Made by a program: the position numbers and the translations under genes. From the NCBI GenBank assembly GCA_012962055.1, contig DTYD01000033.1:1-5601 (forward strand): a stretch of DNA of 5,601 bases, read 5' to 3'. This stretch comes from Hadesarchaea archaeon. GTDB taxonomy: Archaea; Hadarchaeota; Hadarchaeia; Hadarchaeales; Hadarchaeaceae. Position 1 is the stretch's first letter. Every line of letters starts with the position of its first letter. This document shows, piece by piece, positions 1 to 5,601 of the stretch. Under the pieces are notes generated by a model. The model had not been told where the DNA came from, did no database searches, and worked only from the letters and a program-made list of their open reading frames with translations.

Positions 1-652
1 CGACCAGCACTGGGCGGCCCTTTATTTGAAAATTCAGGTCTGTACCATCATCCGTCACTATTTGAACCTTATCTTTCCCCTTGAGTGCGTCATGATACAA
101 TTTACAAAATTCAGACAGTTCTCGTACAAAGGTCTTCCGGATGCTGTTGAAAAAAATCTGTCTAAATCGCTTGACCGGGCAACCATAAGCGCGAGCAGTG
201 TTCGGTACCGGCCAGCCGAAGTATGCCCATCTCGTCCGCCGTCTGTCGGTAATCTCACGAAGCTTTTCACGAACGGGCGCCGCGATTTTAATCTTTTCCG
301 TGAGCCCCCTTGCCCAGTTCGGCTCGTCCTCCTCCCCGATGAAGATCAATACATCTGCCCGTCTCGCTATTGTCTCCGCGAACGGACTCATCTCACGCAG
401 CGACCTCTCTGGGGTCAGCAGATACTTGAGCTTTTGTCTCTGCGAGGAGTACCCCAAAAAAAGAGTATGTGCACCGACCTTCCAGCATTCTTCTTCTACC
501 TTTAGAGCGAATTTTTCACAACTGGGATCCACGCGATTGTATAAAATTCTCACAGCGTCGTGACCCCCTCTGCCTTTTTTCCCTACCCGCATCGAATTCC
601 TTACGAATATCCTTGCCATTTTTTCCATTTCCTTTTTTGAGAGTTCAAACAT
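1..652 (-). CDS. M29-family (thermophilic) metallo-aminopeptidase, N-terminal 217 residues, cut by window edge
   Basis: The reading frame is open from an ATG at 652 to the left edge, so the C-terminal part is missing. The frame resembles COG2309/M29 aminopeptidases, cytoplasmic metal-dependent exopeptidases that remove N-terminal residues from peptides. In view are an N-terminal helix-rich segment with a DPSCEKFALKVEEECWKVGA stretch (residues 42-61), the acidic EEDEPNWARGL region (107-117), the conserved-looking RWAYFGWPVPNTARAYG stretch (141-157), and a GTDLNFQIKGRPVLV block (203-217) matching the family's G-T-D-L...GRP motif. The metal ligands lie further downstream in this family and are not visible. 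The ATG at 652 is preferred over the in-frame ATG at 658 because an AGAGG lies 6 nt upstream of it; the frame also stays open further upstream. The gene follows the PAC2 gene on the same strand after 71 bp. The family call is firm; substrate range is unknown. Confidence 0.85.
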   Translation of the reverse strand, partial: MFELSKKEMEKMARIFVRNSMRVGKKGRGGHDAVRILYNRVDPSCEKFALKVEEECWKVGAHTLFLGYSSQRQKLKYLLTPERSLREMSPFAETIARRADVLIFIGEEDEPNWARGLTEKIKIAAPVREKLREITDRRRTRWAYFGWPVPNTARAYGCPVKRFRQIFFNSIRKTFVRELSEFCKLYHDALKGKDKVQIVTDDGTDLNFQIKGRPVLV

Positions 653-658
653 CTGCAT

Positions 659-663
659 CCTCT
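659..663 (-). promoter_or_regulatory. Shine-Dalgarno AGAGG of the M29 aminopeptidase
   Basis: AGAGG on the minus strand is separated by 6 nt from the ATG at 652, which is good spacing for pairing with the archaeal 16S rRNA tail. It directly abuts the in-frame ATG at 658, so it favours 652 as the start. It is the clearest ribosome binding site in the window; the other genes show weak ones or none. Confidence 0.55.
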
Positions 664-690
664 TGTAATCTGGACCCTTAACGCTTTTGA

Positions 691-704
691 AATTATTGTT
701 ATAC
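691..704 (-). promoter_or_regulatory. Possible TATA box for the M29 gene in the 71-bp gap after PAC2
   Basis: The minus strand carries an A/T-rich GTATAACAATAATT here. A box centred near 695 would place transcription start near 668, giving a leader of about 16 nt that includes the AGAGG site. The gene may therefore have its own promoter as well as read-through from the PAC2 gene. No hairpin or strong T-run terminator is visible in the gap, only TTTGCATTTT just after the PAC2 stop. This is based on composition and spacing only. Confidence 0.3.
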
Positions 705-723
705 TTGTTGTAAAATGCAAAGT

Positions 724-1455
724 TTAGCGGATGTAACTCGGTTCTTCTTCAAAACTTGGTAATTTAAGCGCAGAAGGTTTGAGCCTCGGCAAGGATAGGG
801 CGTGTTGATGAAGTTCCCGTAAATCTATATCGAAACCAAACATTGATTGTAAAGCCCGTAGAATCGCCTCACTGGCCCTAGCATCCAACAGGCCGCCCTT
901 AGTCGTGCCCAGCACGCAGAAACCCCTCATCCCACGGGACGCTGCCAACGCAGGAAGCAAACCATTCATGCCTACAATCATGCCTCCATCGAGAAGCGAA
1001 ACTCCATTGTCTTTGAGCAACTTGCTTAACTCCGAATCGGAAGCCGCCCCGACTACCGTCCTGTTTAGGGGTTCATTTTGGGAAAGTACGTAAGCCGCCA
1101 TCGTCACCACAAACTCCACGCCGTGTTTTTTGGCAAAATCTAATATCTCTCCGGTGAGTACATACTGTCCGACAGGTGTGGCAGCCTGGGCATCTGCGGT
1201 CGCCAATATCAAATCGTGCTTCAATTTCGAAGGTCTGGCCCGGAAGAAATCCATTTTAATCGTCTTGAGGGTGCCATTCTCCTGAATTGCCCACTCTGGG
1301 AAATGCTCAGAGTATAACTCAGCAAATTTGGTTGTCCTGAGTTTGTGAATCAAATATTCAGCCGCGAGCTTACCGATATTAGCGATGCCGGGCAAACCTG
1401 CTATCAGTACTGGACGCTTGAGCCTTGGCCTGCAAAGATAGTTGAAACGAGACAT
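724..1455 (-). CDS. PAC2-domain protein, proteasome assembly chaperone family
   Basis: This 243-aa protein matches the PAC2 family, whose studied members (eukaryotic PAC2, archaeal PbaA and PbaB) bind proteasome alpha subunits and help core-particle assembly in the cytoplasm. Visible marks are an N-terminal RPVLIAGLPGIANIGKLAAE segment (residues 14-33), the DLILATADAQ strand followed by TPVGQY (81-98), a GVEFVVTMAAY strand (112-122), and the glycine-rich DGGMIVGMNGLLPALAASRG block (156-175) with FCVLGTTKGG after it. A charged tail ends in EEEPSYIR. The frame could extend upstream to an ATG at 1629, but that would overlap the divergent UPF0282 gene and add 58 residues unlike the family; the ATG at 1455 lies 28 bp from the shared TATA-like box and has no Shine-Dalgarno, so it is probably leaderless. 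The family call is secure, but a chaperone role for this paralogue is inferred. Confidence 0.85.
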   Translation of the reverse strand: MSRFNYLCRPRLKRPVLIAGLPGIANIGKLAAEYLIHKLRTTKFAELYSEHFPEWAIQENGTLKTIKMDFFRARPSKLKHDLILATADAQAATPVGQYVLTGEILDFAKKHGVEFVVTMAAYVLSQNEPLNRTVVGAASDSELSKLLKDNGVSLLDGGMIVGMNGLLPALAASRGMRGFCVLGTTKGGLLDARASEAILRALQSMFGFDIDLRELHQHALSLPRLKPSALKLPSFEEEPSYIR

Positions 1456-1478
1456 CTTACATATTGGAGGAGGGCCCA

Positions 1479-1488
1479 ATTTAAATCT
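1479..1488. promoter_or_regulatory. Shared bidirectional TATA-like element between the PAC2 and UPF0282 genes
   Basis: The perfect palindrome ATTTAAAT occupies 1480-1487 in a 55-bp gap between divergent starts. Its centre is 27.5 bp from the plus ATG (1511) and 28.5 bp from the minus ATG (1455). Archaeal TATA boxes sit about 26-27 bp before the transcription start, so one box could drive both genes with transcripts starting at or within a base or two of each ATG. Flanks differ: GGGCCCA lies on the PAC2 side and CTCACGG on the UPF0282 side, and neither is a textbook BRE. A weak AGAAAGG (1495-1501) precedes the plus start; none precedes the minus start. Confidence 0.6.
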
Positions 1489-1510
1489 CACGGTAGAAAG
1501 GTTATCCGAC

Positions 1511-2500
1511 ATGATAGAAGCTGTTCCTGTAGGTAACGGAAGAATCCATGTCTTGCCCTTAGCTTTTGAGAGCTTCGGTGTCCGCGGTATGGCCACCTTA
1601 GTCAAAACTGACGACATCGAACTCCTCATCGATCCCGGGTCTGCGTTAGGTCCCAGGTTTAATCTGAGCCCTCACGAGCGTGAGTACATGGCGCTGGCAC
1701 GATCACGTCAGACCATAATGGAAGCAGCGAGGGGGGCCAATATTCTTACGATAAGCCATTATCACTTCGACCATTATGTCCCCAGCTTTGAAGATTGGAC
1801 CTGGACATGGAGTTCACCGGAACTCGCTGAACATCTTTACCGGGGGAAGACGGTATTGGTGAAGAGCATAAACTCGAACATCAATCCCAGCCAGCGGAAA
1901 CGGGGCTACATATTCCATAAGCTCAACTCGAAAATTGTAGACAAAATCGAGACAGCAGATGGTAAAAAGTTTGAATTTGGCCAAACCACGCTAGAGTTCT
2001 CAAAACCTGTCTTTCACGGTCCTCGTAACTCGCAACTCGGATACGTGTTGATGTTGGCAGTTCAGGCGCCCGGATGCTCGTTTGTACACGCATCGGATGT
2101 CCAGGGACCCATCGACGAGGATGCATTGCGTTTCATACTGGACCAGCATCCAGACATGGTGGTAGTTGGCGGTCCTCCACTATACCTCAAGAATTTTAAG
2201 ATTGACGAAGGGGGCCTCACAAAAGCCCTAGGCAACATGGCAAAACTGGTTAAGAAAGTAGCAGTTACCGTAATTGACCACCATCTGTTAAGATCGCTTG
2301 ACTACGCGGAATACTTGCAGCCCGTTTACACCGAAGCTAAAAAGCACAAACATAAAGTGCTCTCGGCCTCCGAGCTGGTTAAACAGGGGCCCCGCCTGCT
2401 CGAAGCCATGAGAAAGGAACTCCATGTACAAGAACCGATGGATAGGGAGTGGTACAAACGTCTGGAAAAAGGGACATTCAAGGAAGGTTTTCAGAAATAG
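1511..2500 (+). CDS. UPF0282-family metallo-beta-lactamase-fold hydrolase
   Basis: This 329-aa protein belongs to the UPF0282/COG2248 family, a conserved, mainly archaeal branch of the metallo-beta-lactamase superfamily with no established substrate. From the ATG at 1511 the order is: LPLAFESFGVRGMATLVKT (residues 15-33), IDPGSALGPR (40-49), the metal motif HYHFDH (83-88), the NPSQRKRGYIF signature (125-135), HGPRNSQLGYVL with a candidate ligand H169, HASDVQGP with D196, GGPPLYL (220-226), and IDHHLLR with H257/H258. The hydrolase ligand set (HxHxDH, H, D, H) looks complete, so an active two-metal enzyme is likely. The frame extends upstream to an ATG at 1442, but that part would run through the divergent promoter into the PAC2 gene and is not family-like. 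The gene shares a TATA-like box with PAC2 and ends 2 bp from the argS stop. No signal peptide is seen, so it is presumably cytoplasmic. Confidence 0.88.
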   Translation: MIEAVPVGNGRIHVLPLAFESFGVRGMATLVKTDDIELLIDPGSALGPRFNLSPHEREYMALARSRQTIMEAARGANILTISHYHFDHYVPSFEDWTWTWSSPELAEHLYRGKTVLVKSINSNINPSQRKRGYIFHKLNSKIVDKIETADGKKFEFGQTTLEFSKPVFHGPRNSQLGYVLMLAVQAPGCSFVHASDVQGPIDEDALRFILDQHPDMVVVGGPPLYLKNFKIDEGGLTKALGNMAKLVKKVAVTVIDHHLLRSLDYAEYLQPVYTEAKKHKHKVLSASELVKQGPRLLEAMRKELHVQEPMDREWYKRLEKGTFKEGFQK

Positions 2501-2502
2501 TA

Positions 2503-4350
2503 TCACATGCGCTCTGGTGCCTCTATCCCCATTAGAGTGAGAGCATTCCGCAACACTATCCGGACGCAATTCACAAGACGCAGGCGGGCAGCGCGGAGTT
2601 CAGCCGTCTCCGCTTCGATCACCGGGGCCACCTCGTAGAATGTGTTGAACGCCAGAGCCAACTCGGCAGCATAAAAGGCAAGCAAGTGTGGTTGTAGCTT
2701 TCCACCAGCTTCGCATATCACTTCAGGAAACTTTGCAAGAAGTTTTATCAAACGTTGTTCTTGTTGTAGATTTAAGATATCACCTGAGTGCTTTTTACCC
2801 CGATGTTTTGCCTTTCGCAGGATACTACACGCCCGCGCGTGGGAGTACTGTACTGCCGGGCCGCTGTTCCGGTCGAAGTTGAGGGCATCTTCCCACCTGA
2901 ACGTGATGCGTTTCTCGGGCGAAGTGCAGAGCAACGAGTATTTAACCGCCCCGATACCTACAAATTCGGCAACTTTACGCTTGAACCGTTCGTTAGCTTT
3001 CGGATCGTGTTCGCCCACGATCGTGTAGGCCCGGGCCACAGCCTCCTCTATCACATCGTCAACCGAGAACCCAACCCAGGTACCCTTTCGCCCGGAGAAC
3101 CTGCCGCTAGGTAGCCATACGTGCTCATACGCCAAGTGGTAAGAATTCCGGGATTCTCGTTCAAGTCCAAGGATTTTGAGCGCTGTGAAAACGACACGCT
3201 GTGTAAACATCTGCTCGGCCCCCACGACATTTATCACTCTATCCGCATGCCCGAACTTAGCGACCGATTTTCCCCGCTGGGTCGTGGTGTACGTCGTAGC
3301 GTTACCTGGACGCTTTGAGTGCAACTTGAACTTTAATCCGGTTTTCGTTTTTCCAAACTTCCAGAGCTGGTATGCAATGTCGCGAGCGGTGTAAACAGCT
3401 GTCCCGTCTGATCGGACGAGGACTTTGTCTTCAATCCCAAAATCAGAGAGATTAAGAACCATGGCCCCTGCCCGTTCACCAGTTCCGTCTATTACTCGGT
3501 TAGTGGCCATAAGTTGTTTAAGCGTTTCGTCCAAAATCCCGGAGCGCGCGATGTCGCTTTCCCACACCAACAGATCATAACTTATCCCCAAACGATCGGT
3601 GGTTTCTAGGTTGGCTTTCACGCATCGCTCCGCCAAGCGTCTCGCCATGGTGGGCCATTTTCCCCTTCCACGCTCAAGTTCCGCCAAGATTTCCCGAACC
3701 TGGGCATCGAGCTTGGGATCCTGCCCGAGGCGACGATGCATCTCAGCGTAGATGAGTCCCAACACATGATCGAATTTTGCCTTTGGCCTGCGTTTTATGT
3801 GCCTGTCCGCGAGCAAGGTTTCTGCCACCTGCCTCCCCATGTCGTCTATGTAGTTCTGGACCTCCACCTGATACCCAAAAGCATCTAAAATTCGTGCAAT
3901 AGTATCACCAATTACGGCATTTCGTCCATGCCCTATGTGTAGGGGTTTAGTCGGGTTGACGCTCGTGTGTTCTATCACAACCTTTCCCTTACCAACTTTG
4001 AAATGTCCATAATTCTTGTCAGCTTTTTCAATCGCGGAAAAAGTAAACTCGGTCAACTTCGACATGGCCACAAAGAAATTTAGGTAATTGCCAGAAACCT
4101 CAATTTTTGCGACCAACCCTATTGGTTTAATCACCTTGGAGAGTTCCGCCATAAGCCACGTAGGGGATTTGTGGAGCGATTTAGCAAGATCGAAACATAT
4201 AGTCGATGCTATATCTCCTAACTTTGAGTCAGGGGGTACTTCTAAAGCATCTTCAAGTGGCTTTGGGGGGTCCCAGCCGAGTTTTAATAGTGCTTTCTCA
4301 AGCACCCTGCACACATCACGCTTGAATTCCTCCCACGGGTTGAATGTCAT
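2503..4350 (-). CDS. argS: Arginyl-tRNA synthetase (class I)
   Basis: ArgS charges tRNA-Arg with arginine using ATP. The 615-aa length is normal for the family. Order: N-terminal Add1 domain (about 1-110) with SKLGDIASTICFDLAKSLHK; class I Rossmann core starting at HTSVNPTKPLHIGHGRNAVI, with HIGH at 138-141 and the YIDDMGRQ motif at 167-174; SDGTAVYTARDIAYQLWKFG (314-333); FGHADRVINVVGAEQ (366-380); the KMSKS-equivalent loop RFSGRKG (417-423); and a DALR-type anticodon-binding domain with SGPAVQYSHAR (496-506), ending in GIEAPERM. The loop has Phe where MSxRKG-type homologues have Met. The ATG at 4350 is chosen because family alignment begins there (NPWEEFKRDV); an in-frame GTG at 4395 would add 15 residues and lies about 24 bp from a TATA-like box. 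The gene follows the surface-protein gene by 89 bp on the same strand and converges on UPF0282. Confidence 0.97.
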   Translation of the reverse strand: MTFNPWEEFKRDVCRVLEKALLKLGWDPPKPLEDALEVPPDSKLGDIASTICFDLAKSLHKSPTWLMAELSKVIKPIGLVAKIEVSGNYLNFFVAMSKLTEFTFSAIEKADKNYGHFKVGKGKVVIEHTSVNPTKPLHIGHGRNAVIGDTIARILDAFGYQVEVQNYIDDMGRQVAETLLADRHIKRRPKAKFDHVLGLIYAEMHRRLGQDPKLDAQVREILAELERGRGKWPTMARRLAERCVKANLETTDRLGISYDLLVWESDIARSGILDETLKQLMATNRVIDGTGERAGAMVLNLSDFGIEDKVLVRSDGTAVYTARDIAYQLWKFGKTKTGLKFKLHSKRPGNATTYTTTQRGKSVAKFGHADRVINVVGAEQMFTQRVVFTALKILGLERESRNSYHLAYEHVWLPSGRFSGRKGTWVGFSVDDVIEEAVARAYTIVGEHDPKANERFKRKVAEFVGIGAVKYSLLCTSPEKRITFRWEDALNFDRNSGPAVQYSHARACSILRKAKHRGKKHSGDILNLQQEQRLIKLLAKFPEVICEAGGKLQPHLLAFYAAELALAFNTFYEVAPVIEAETAELRAARLRLVNCVRIVLRNALTLMGIEAPERM

Positions 4351-4414
4351 AACTATCCAAATTTTATTATTAGTGATTCCCAATAAGGCTTGCACGCTAT
4401 TACAGAAAATTGCT

Positions 4415-4423
4415 GGATAAAGG
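4415..4423 (-). promoter_or_regulatory. Candidate TATA box for argS in the 89-bp gap
   Basis: CCTTTATCC on the minus strand is centred near 4419, which predicts transcription start near 4392. That lies almost on the GTG at 4395 and gives the preferred ATG at 4350 a leader of about 42 nt. Upstream of 4350 only TTTGGATAG is present, a weak Shine-Dalgarno match. The gap 4351-4439 otherwise holds an A/T-rich AATAATAAAATTT too close to the ATG to serve as its TATA box, and no clear terminator for the surface-protein gene. Confidence 0.35.
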
Positions 4424-4439
4424 TTTTACTTCAGGGGTG

Positions 4440-5561
4440 TTATCTCCGTTTTACCAACACTACTGTTATTATGGCTATTATTATCACGGTCGCAATCACT
4501 GCCATGATGGCTCCAAGTAGGAGTAAGTCTATTCCTTCGGCCCCAAGCCCCACCATAGCACTCGTGACTTCATCTTTTGTCATTGGGTTCATTGTAAACA
4601 ATGTTTGATCGTTTTCCACACTCGCAACTCCCAACGTGTAAGTTGAATAAGTTTCCTGATTTCCAGCCGTCATCGCGTTCATCGCATCTTTGAAGGAAAG
4701 CTCTTGGGCCACTATGAAACGTTGCTCGGGAGAATAGTATATCACGCTCGCTGGTATGAGTGGATTGGCCCCACCTATGCCTGTGCCGGACAGAACTATC
4801 TTGTATGCTGTGCTCACCGAGCCGTCTGGTAACGTGATGTTTTGTGTATTTGGACAGGTTGCTAAAATCGATATCGGTAGTGTAGTATCGAGAGGAGTGC
4901 TCAGAGACTGCTCTCCAAGTCCCGACATGCTCAAAGTTCCAGACAAACTACCGGTTATGGTGGCTGTAGAGTTTATCGTCCAGTTATCACCGATGGAAAT
5001 CGGGAAATCGAAGATATCTAAAGGCGGGTTGAAAGTGGCGCTGAAATTGCCTGAGAGTTTAAGTGACCCGCTAACGGTTTGTGCACCCAACCCACTTAAA
5101 TCACCACCAGTACCGGAGAACTCAACATCCATATTTATAGTTACATCAACTTGTGTGATTGCTAGAGCGTCCTTTGTGTAGTATATAGTTCCATCCATTT
5201 TCACGACCATCGTGGCATTTCCTGAAGCGAACATCTGCTGCCCACCATAGCTACCACTTAAACTCATTGTCATTGTCATCTCAGCTCCCTCAAGGACAGA
5301 CATAGTATATTGCTGGATATCCTCCGCTACAATCTCATAGACTATATAGTAGCCCAGGTTTCCTGTTATAGTGTAGTCAATGCCTTGAATGTTTTCCATC
5401 AATGTTGTAAATACTGGAGTCAAGTCGATGTCATCTACACCCATGCTCCACGTGTCGCCGACGTTCCATGTAGGAACTTCTGCCTGTGATGCCGTAGTTT
5501 GGGAAACCCCTAACACCAGCAAAAACGCACAAACACCGGTAGAAATTTGTCTCACGTTCAC
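4440..5561 (-). CDS. Predicted secreted, membrane-anchored surface protein of unknown function
   Basis: I do not recognise a named family. The 373-aa product starts with a GTG (residues MNVRQ...) and a typical Sec signal peptide: Arg at 4, hydrophobic core about 8-19, probable cleavage after SQA (residue 27). The mature part is rich in Ser, Thr, Gly and beta-prone residues, with five N-x-S/T sequons (N115, N172, N193, N197, N241) and one Cys (236). A GDxW motif appears at 35-38 and again at 191-194, in the style W-x-V-G-D-x-W seen near the N-terminus of many archaeal secreted proteins. A hydrophobic helix (about 345-370) followed by KRR at the very end is a stop-transfer anchor, so the bulk should face outside. 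It could be an envelope protein, adhesin or binding protein; no catalytic motif is visible. The start could be the GTG at 5555 instead. It lies 89 bp upstream of argS with no obvious functional link. Confidence 0.85.
   Translation of the reverse strand: MNVRQISTGVCAFLLVLGVSQTTASQAEVPTWNVGDTWSMGVDDIDLTPVFTTLMENIQGIDYTITGNLGYYIVYEIVAEDIQQYTMSVLEGAEMTMTMSLSGSYGGQQMFASGNATMVVKMDGTIYYTKDALAITQVDVTINMDVEFSGTGGDLSGLGAQTVSGSLKLSGNFSATFNPPLDIFDFPISIGDNWTINSTATITGSLSGTLSMSGLGEQSLSTPLDTTLPISILATCPNTQNITLPDGSVSTAYKIVLSGTGIGGANPLIPASVIYYSPEQRFIVAQELSFKDAMNAMTAGNQETYSTYTLGVASVENDQTLFTMNPMTKDEVTSAMVGLGAEGIDLLLLGAIMAVIATVIIIAIITVVLVKRR
4869..4925 (-). repeat. Second, shorter copy of the internal repeat in the surface protein
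   Basis: Residues 213-231 read SGLGEQSLS, then PLDTTLPISI, echoing SGLG-x-Q and PLD-x3-PISI of the copy at residues 156-190. The match is at protein level and imperfect, so it may reflect shared composition rather than true duplication. Confidence 0.35.
4992..5096 (-). repeat. First copy of a degenerate internal repeat in the surface protein
   Basis: Residues 156-190 begin SGLGAQTVSGSL and end PPLDIFDFPISI, just before the second GDxW motif. The same framing words recur at residues 213-231 (SGLGEQSLSTPL ... LPISI). The linker between the two framing words is 14 residues longer in this copy. This suggests an old duplication of a beta-rich unit, or convergent low-complexity sequence. Confidence 0.4.
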
Positions 5562-5578
5562 TTTTTCACAATTGATAT

Positions 5579-5592
5579 TTTTAATATACTCC
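5579..5592 (-). promoter_or_regulatory. Candidate promoter (purine-rich BRE-like plus TATA box) for the surface-protein gene
   Basis: The minus strand reads GGAGTATATTAAAA. The box TATATTA (5582-5588) is centred about 24 bp from the GTG at 5561 and 30 bp from the in-frame GTG at 5555, so a leaderless or very short-leader transcript is likely. The purine run AGGAG just upstream of the box could act as a BRE; it is too far (about 27 nt) from the GTG to be a Shine-Dalgarno. The GTG is preceded only by TTGTGAAAAA. Confidence 0.5.
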
Positions 5593-5601
5593 TAATTAAA
5601 A

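Noticed and set aside
296..315. Possible frameshift in the M29 gene at the G-run near 304-309
   Set aside because: Recounting gives five G residues on the minus strand, and the frame reads through without a break (...NWARGLTEKIKIAAP...), so the gene is intact as far as visible.
26..563. Plus-strand open frames of 159 and 121 codons, and a minus-strand 70-codon frame at 58-270
   Set aside because: They overlap the M29 aminopeptidase frame, which shows clear family motifs along its whole visible length; the alternative frames give no recognisable protein and lack start signals.
1442..1510. N-terminal extension of UPF0282 to an ATG at 1442 (352 aa)
   Set aside because: The extra 23 residues cross the divergent promoter and enter the PAC2 coding sequence; family-like sequence begins soon after the ATG at 1511.
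1456..1629. N-terminal extension of the PAC2 protein to an ATG at 1629 (301 aa)
   Set aside because: It would run antisense over the start of UPF0282 and across the shared promoter, and the added residues do not resemble the PAC2 family.
2288..2569. Minus-strand 93-codon frame spanning the UPF0282/argS junction
   Set aside because: It overlaps the ends of two well-supported genes in another frame and encodes no recognisable protein.
2688..3394. Several plus-strand open frames of 64-108 codons inside argS
   Set aside because: They are opposite-strand shadows of a well-conserved gene, with no motifs and no start signals of their own.
4756..5181. Plus-strand 141-codon open frame opposite the surface-protein gene
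   Set aside because: The minus-strand frame has a signal peptide, sequons and membrane anchor in the right order, so the plus frame is a shadow.
1..5601. CRISPR arrays, tRNA or rRNA genes, insertion sequences, attachment sites
   Set aside because: No regularly spaced direct repeats, cloverleaf-like segments, transposase motifs or terminal inverted repeats were seen, and nearly all of the window is explained by coding sequence.

Overview
The window reads as ordinary archaeal chromosome. The marks are an archaeal-type arginyl-tRNA synthetase, a PAC2-domain protein of the proteasome-assembly-chaperone family, a UPF0282 metallo-beta-lactamase-fold protein (a family found mainly in archaea), start codons placed about 25-28 bp from TATA-like boxes with little or no Shine-Dalgarno sequence, and a secreted protein with a signal peptide, N-glycosylation sequons and a C-terminal membrane anchor. 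I cannot name the lineage from sequence alone.

Layout from left to right. (1) 1-652, minus strand: the first 217 codons of an M29-type (thermophilic) aminopeptidase, cut by the left edge. (2) 724-1455, minus: a 243-aa PAC2-domain protein, 71 bp upstream of the aminopeptidase and on the same strand. (3) 1456-1510: a 55-bp divergent promoter gap with one palindromic TATA-like box, ATTTAAAT, almost exactly midway between the two start codons. (4) 1511-2500, plus: a 329-aa UPF0282 metallo-hydrolase with a full set of metal-ligand motifs. (5) 2503-4350, minus: argS, convergent with the UPF0282 gene, with only 2 bp between the stop codons. (6) 4440-5561, minus: a 373-aa predicted type I surface protein of unknown function. 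(7) 5562-5601: its probable promoter. About 95% of the window is coding. I saw no rRNA, tRNA, CRISPR array, insertion sequence or attachment site, and no gene-free stretch longer than 89 bp.

How the genes may fit together. The PAC2 gene followed by an aminopeptidase suggests a small protein-turnover unit: proteasome assembly, then trimming of the released peptides. This is inference from family roles and spacing. The shared promoter suggests the UPF0282 hydrolase is transcribed in balance with that unit. ArgS is a housekeeping enzyme, and the surface protein upstream of it has no evident functional tie.

I found no convincing new multi-gene system. The points most worth a second look are the symmetric, apparently leaderless bidirectional promoter, the PAC2/M29/UPF0282 linkage, and the unassigned surface protein.
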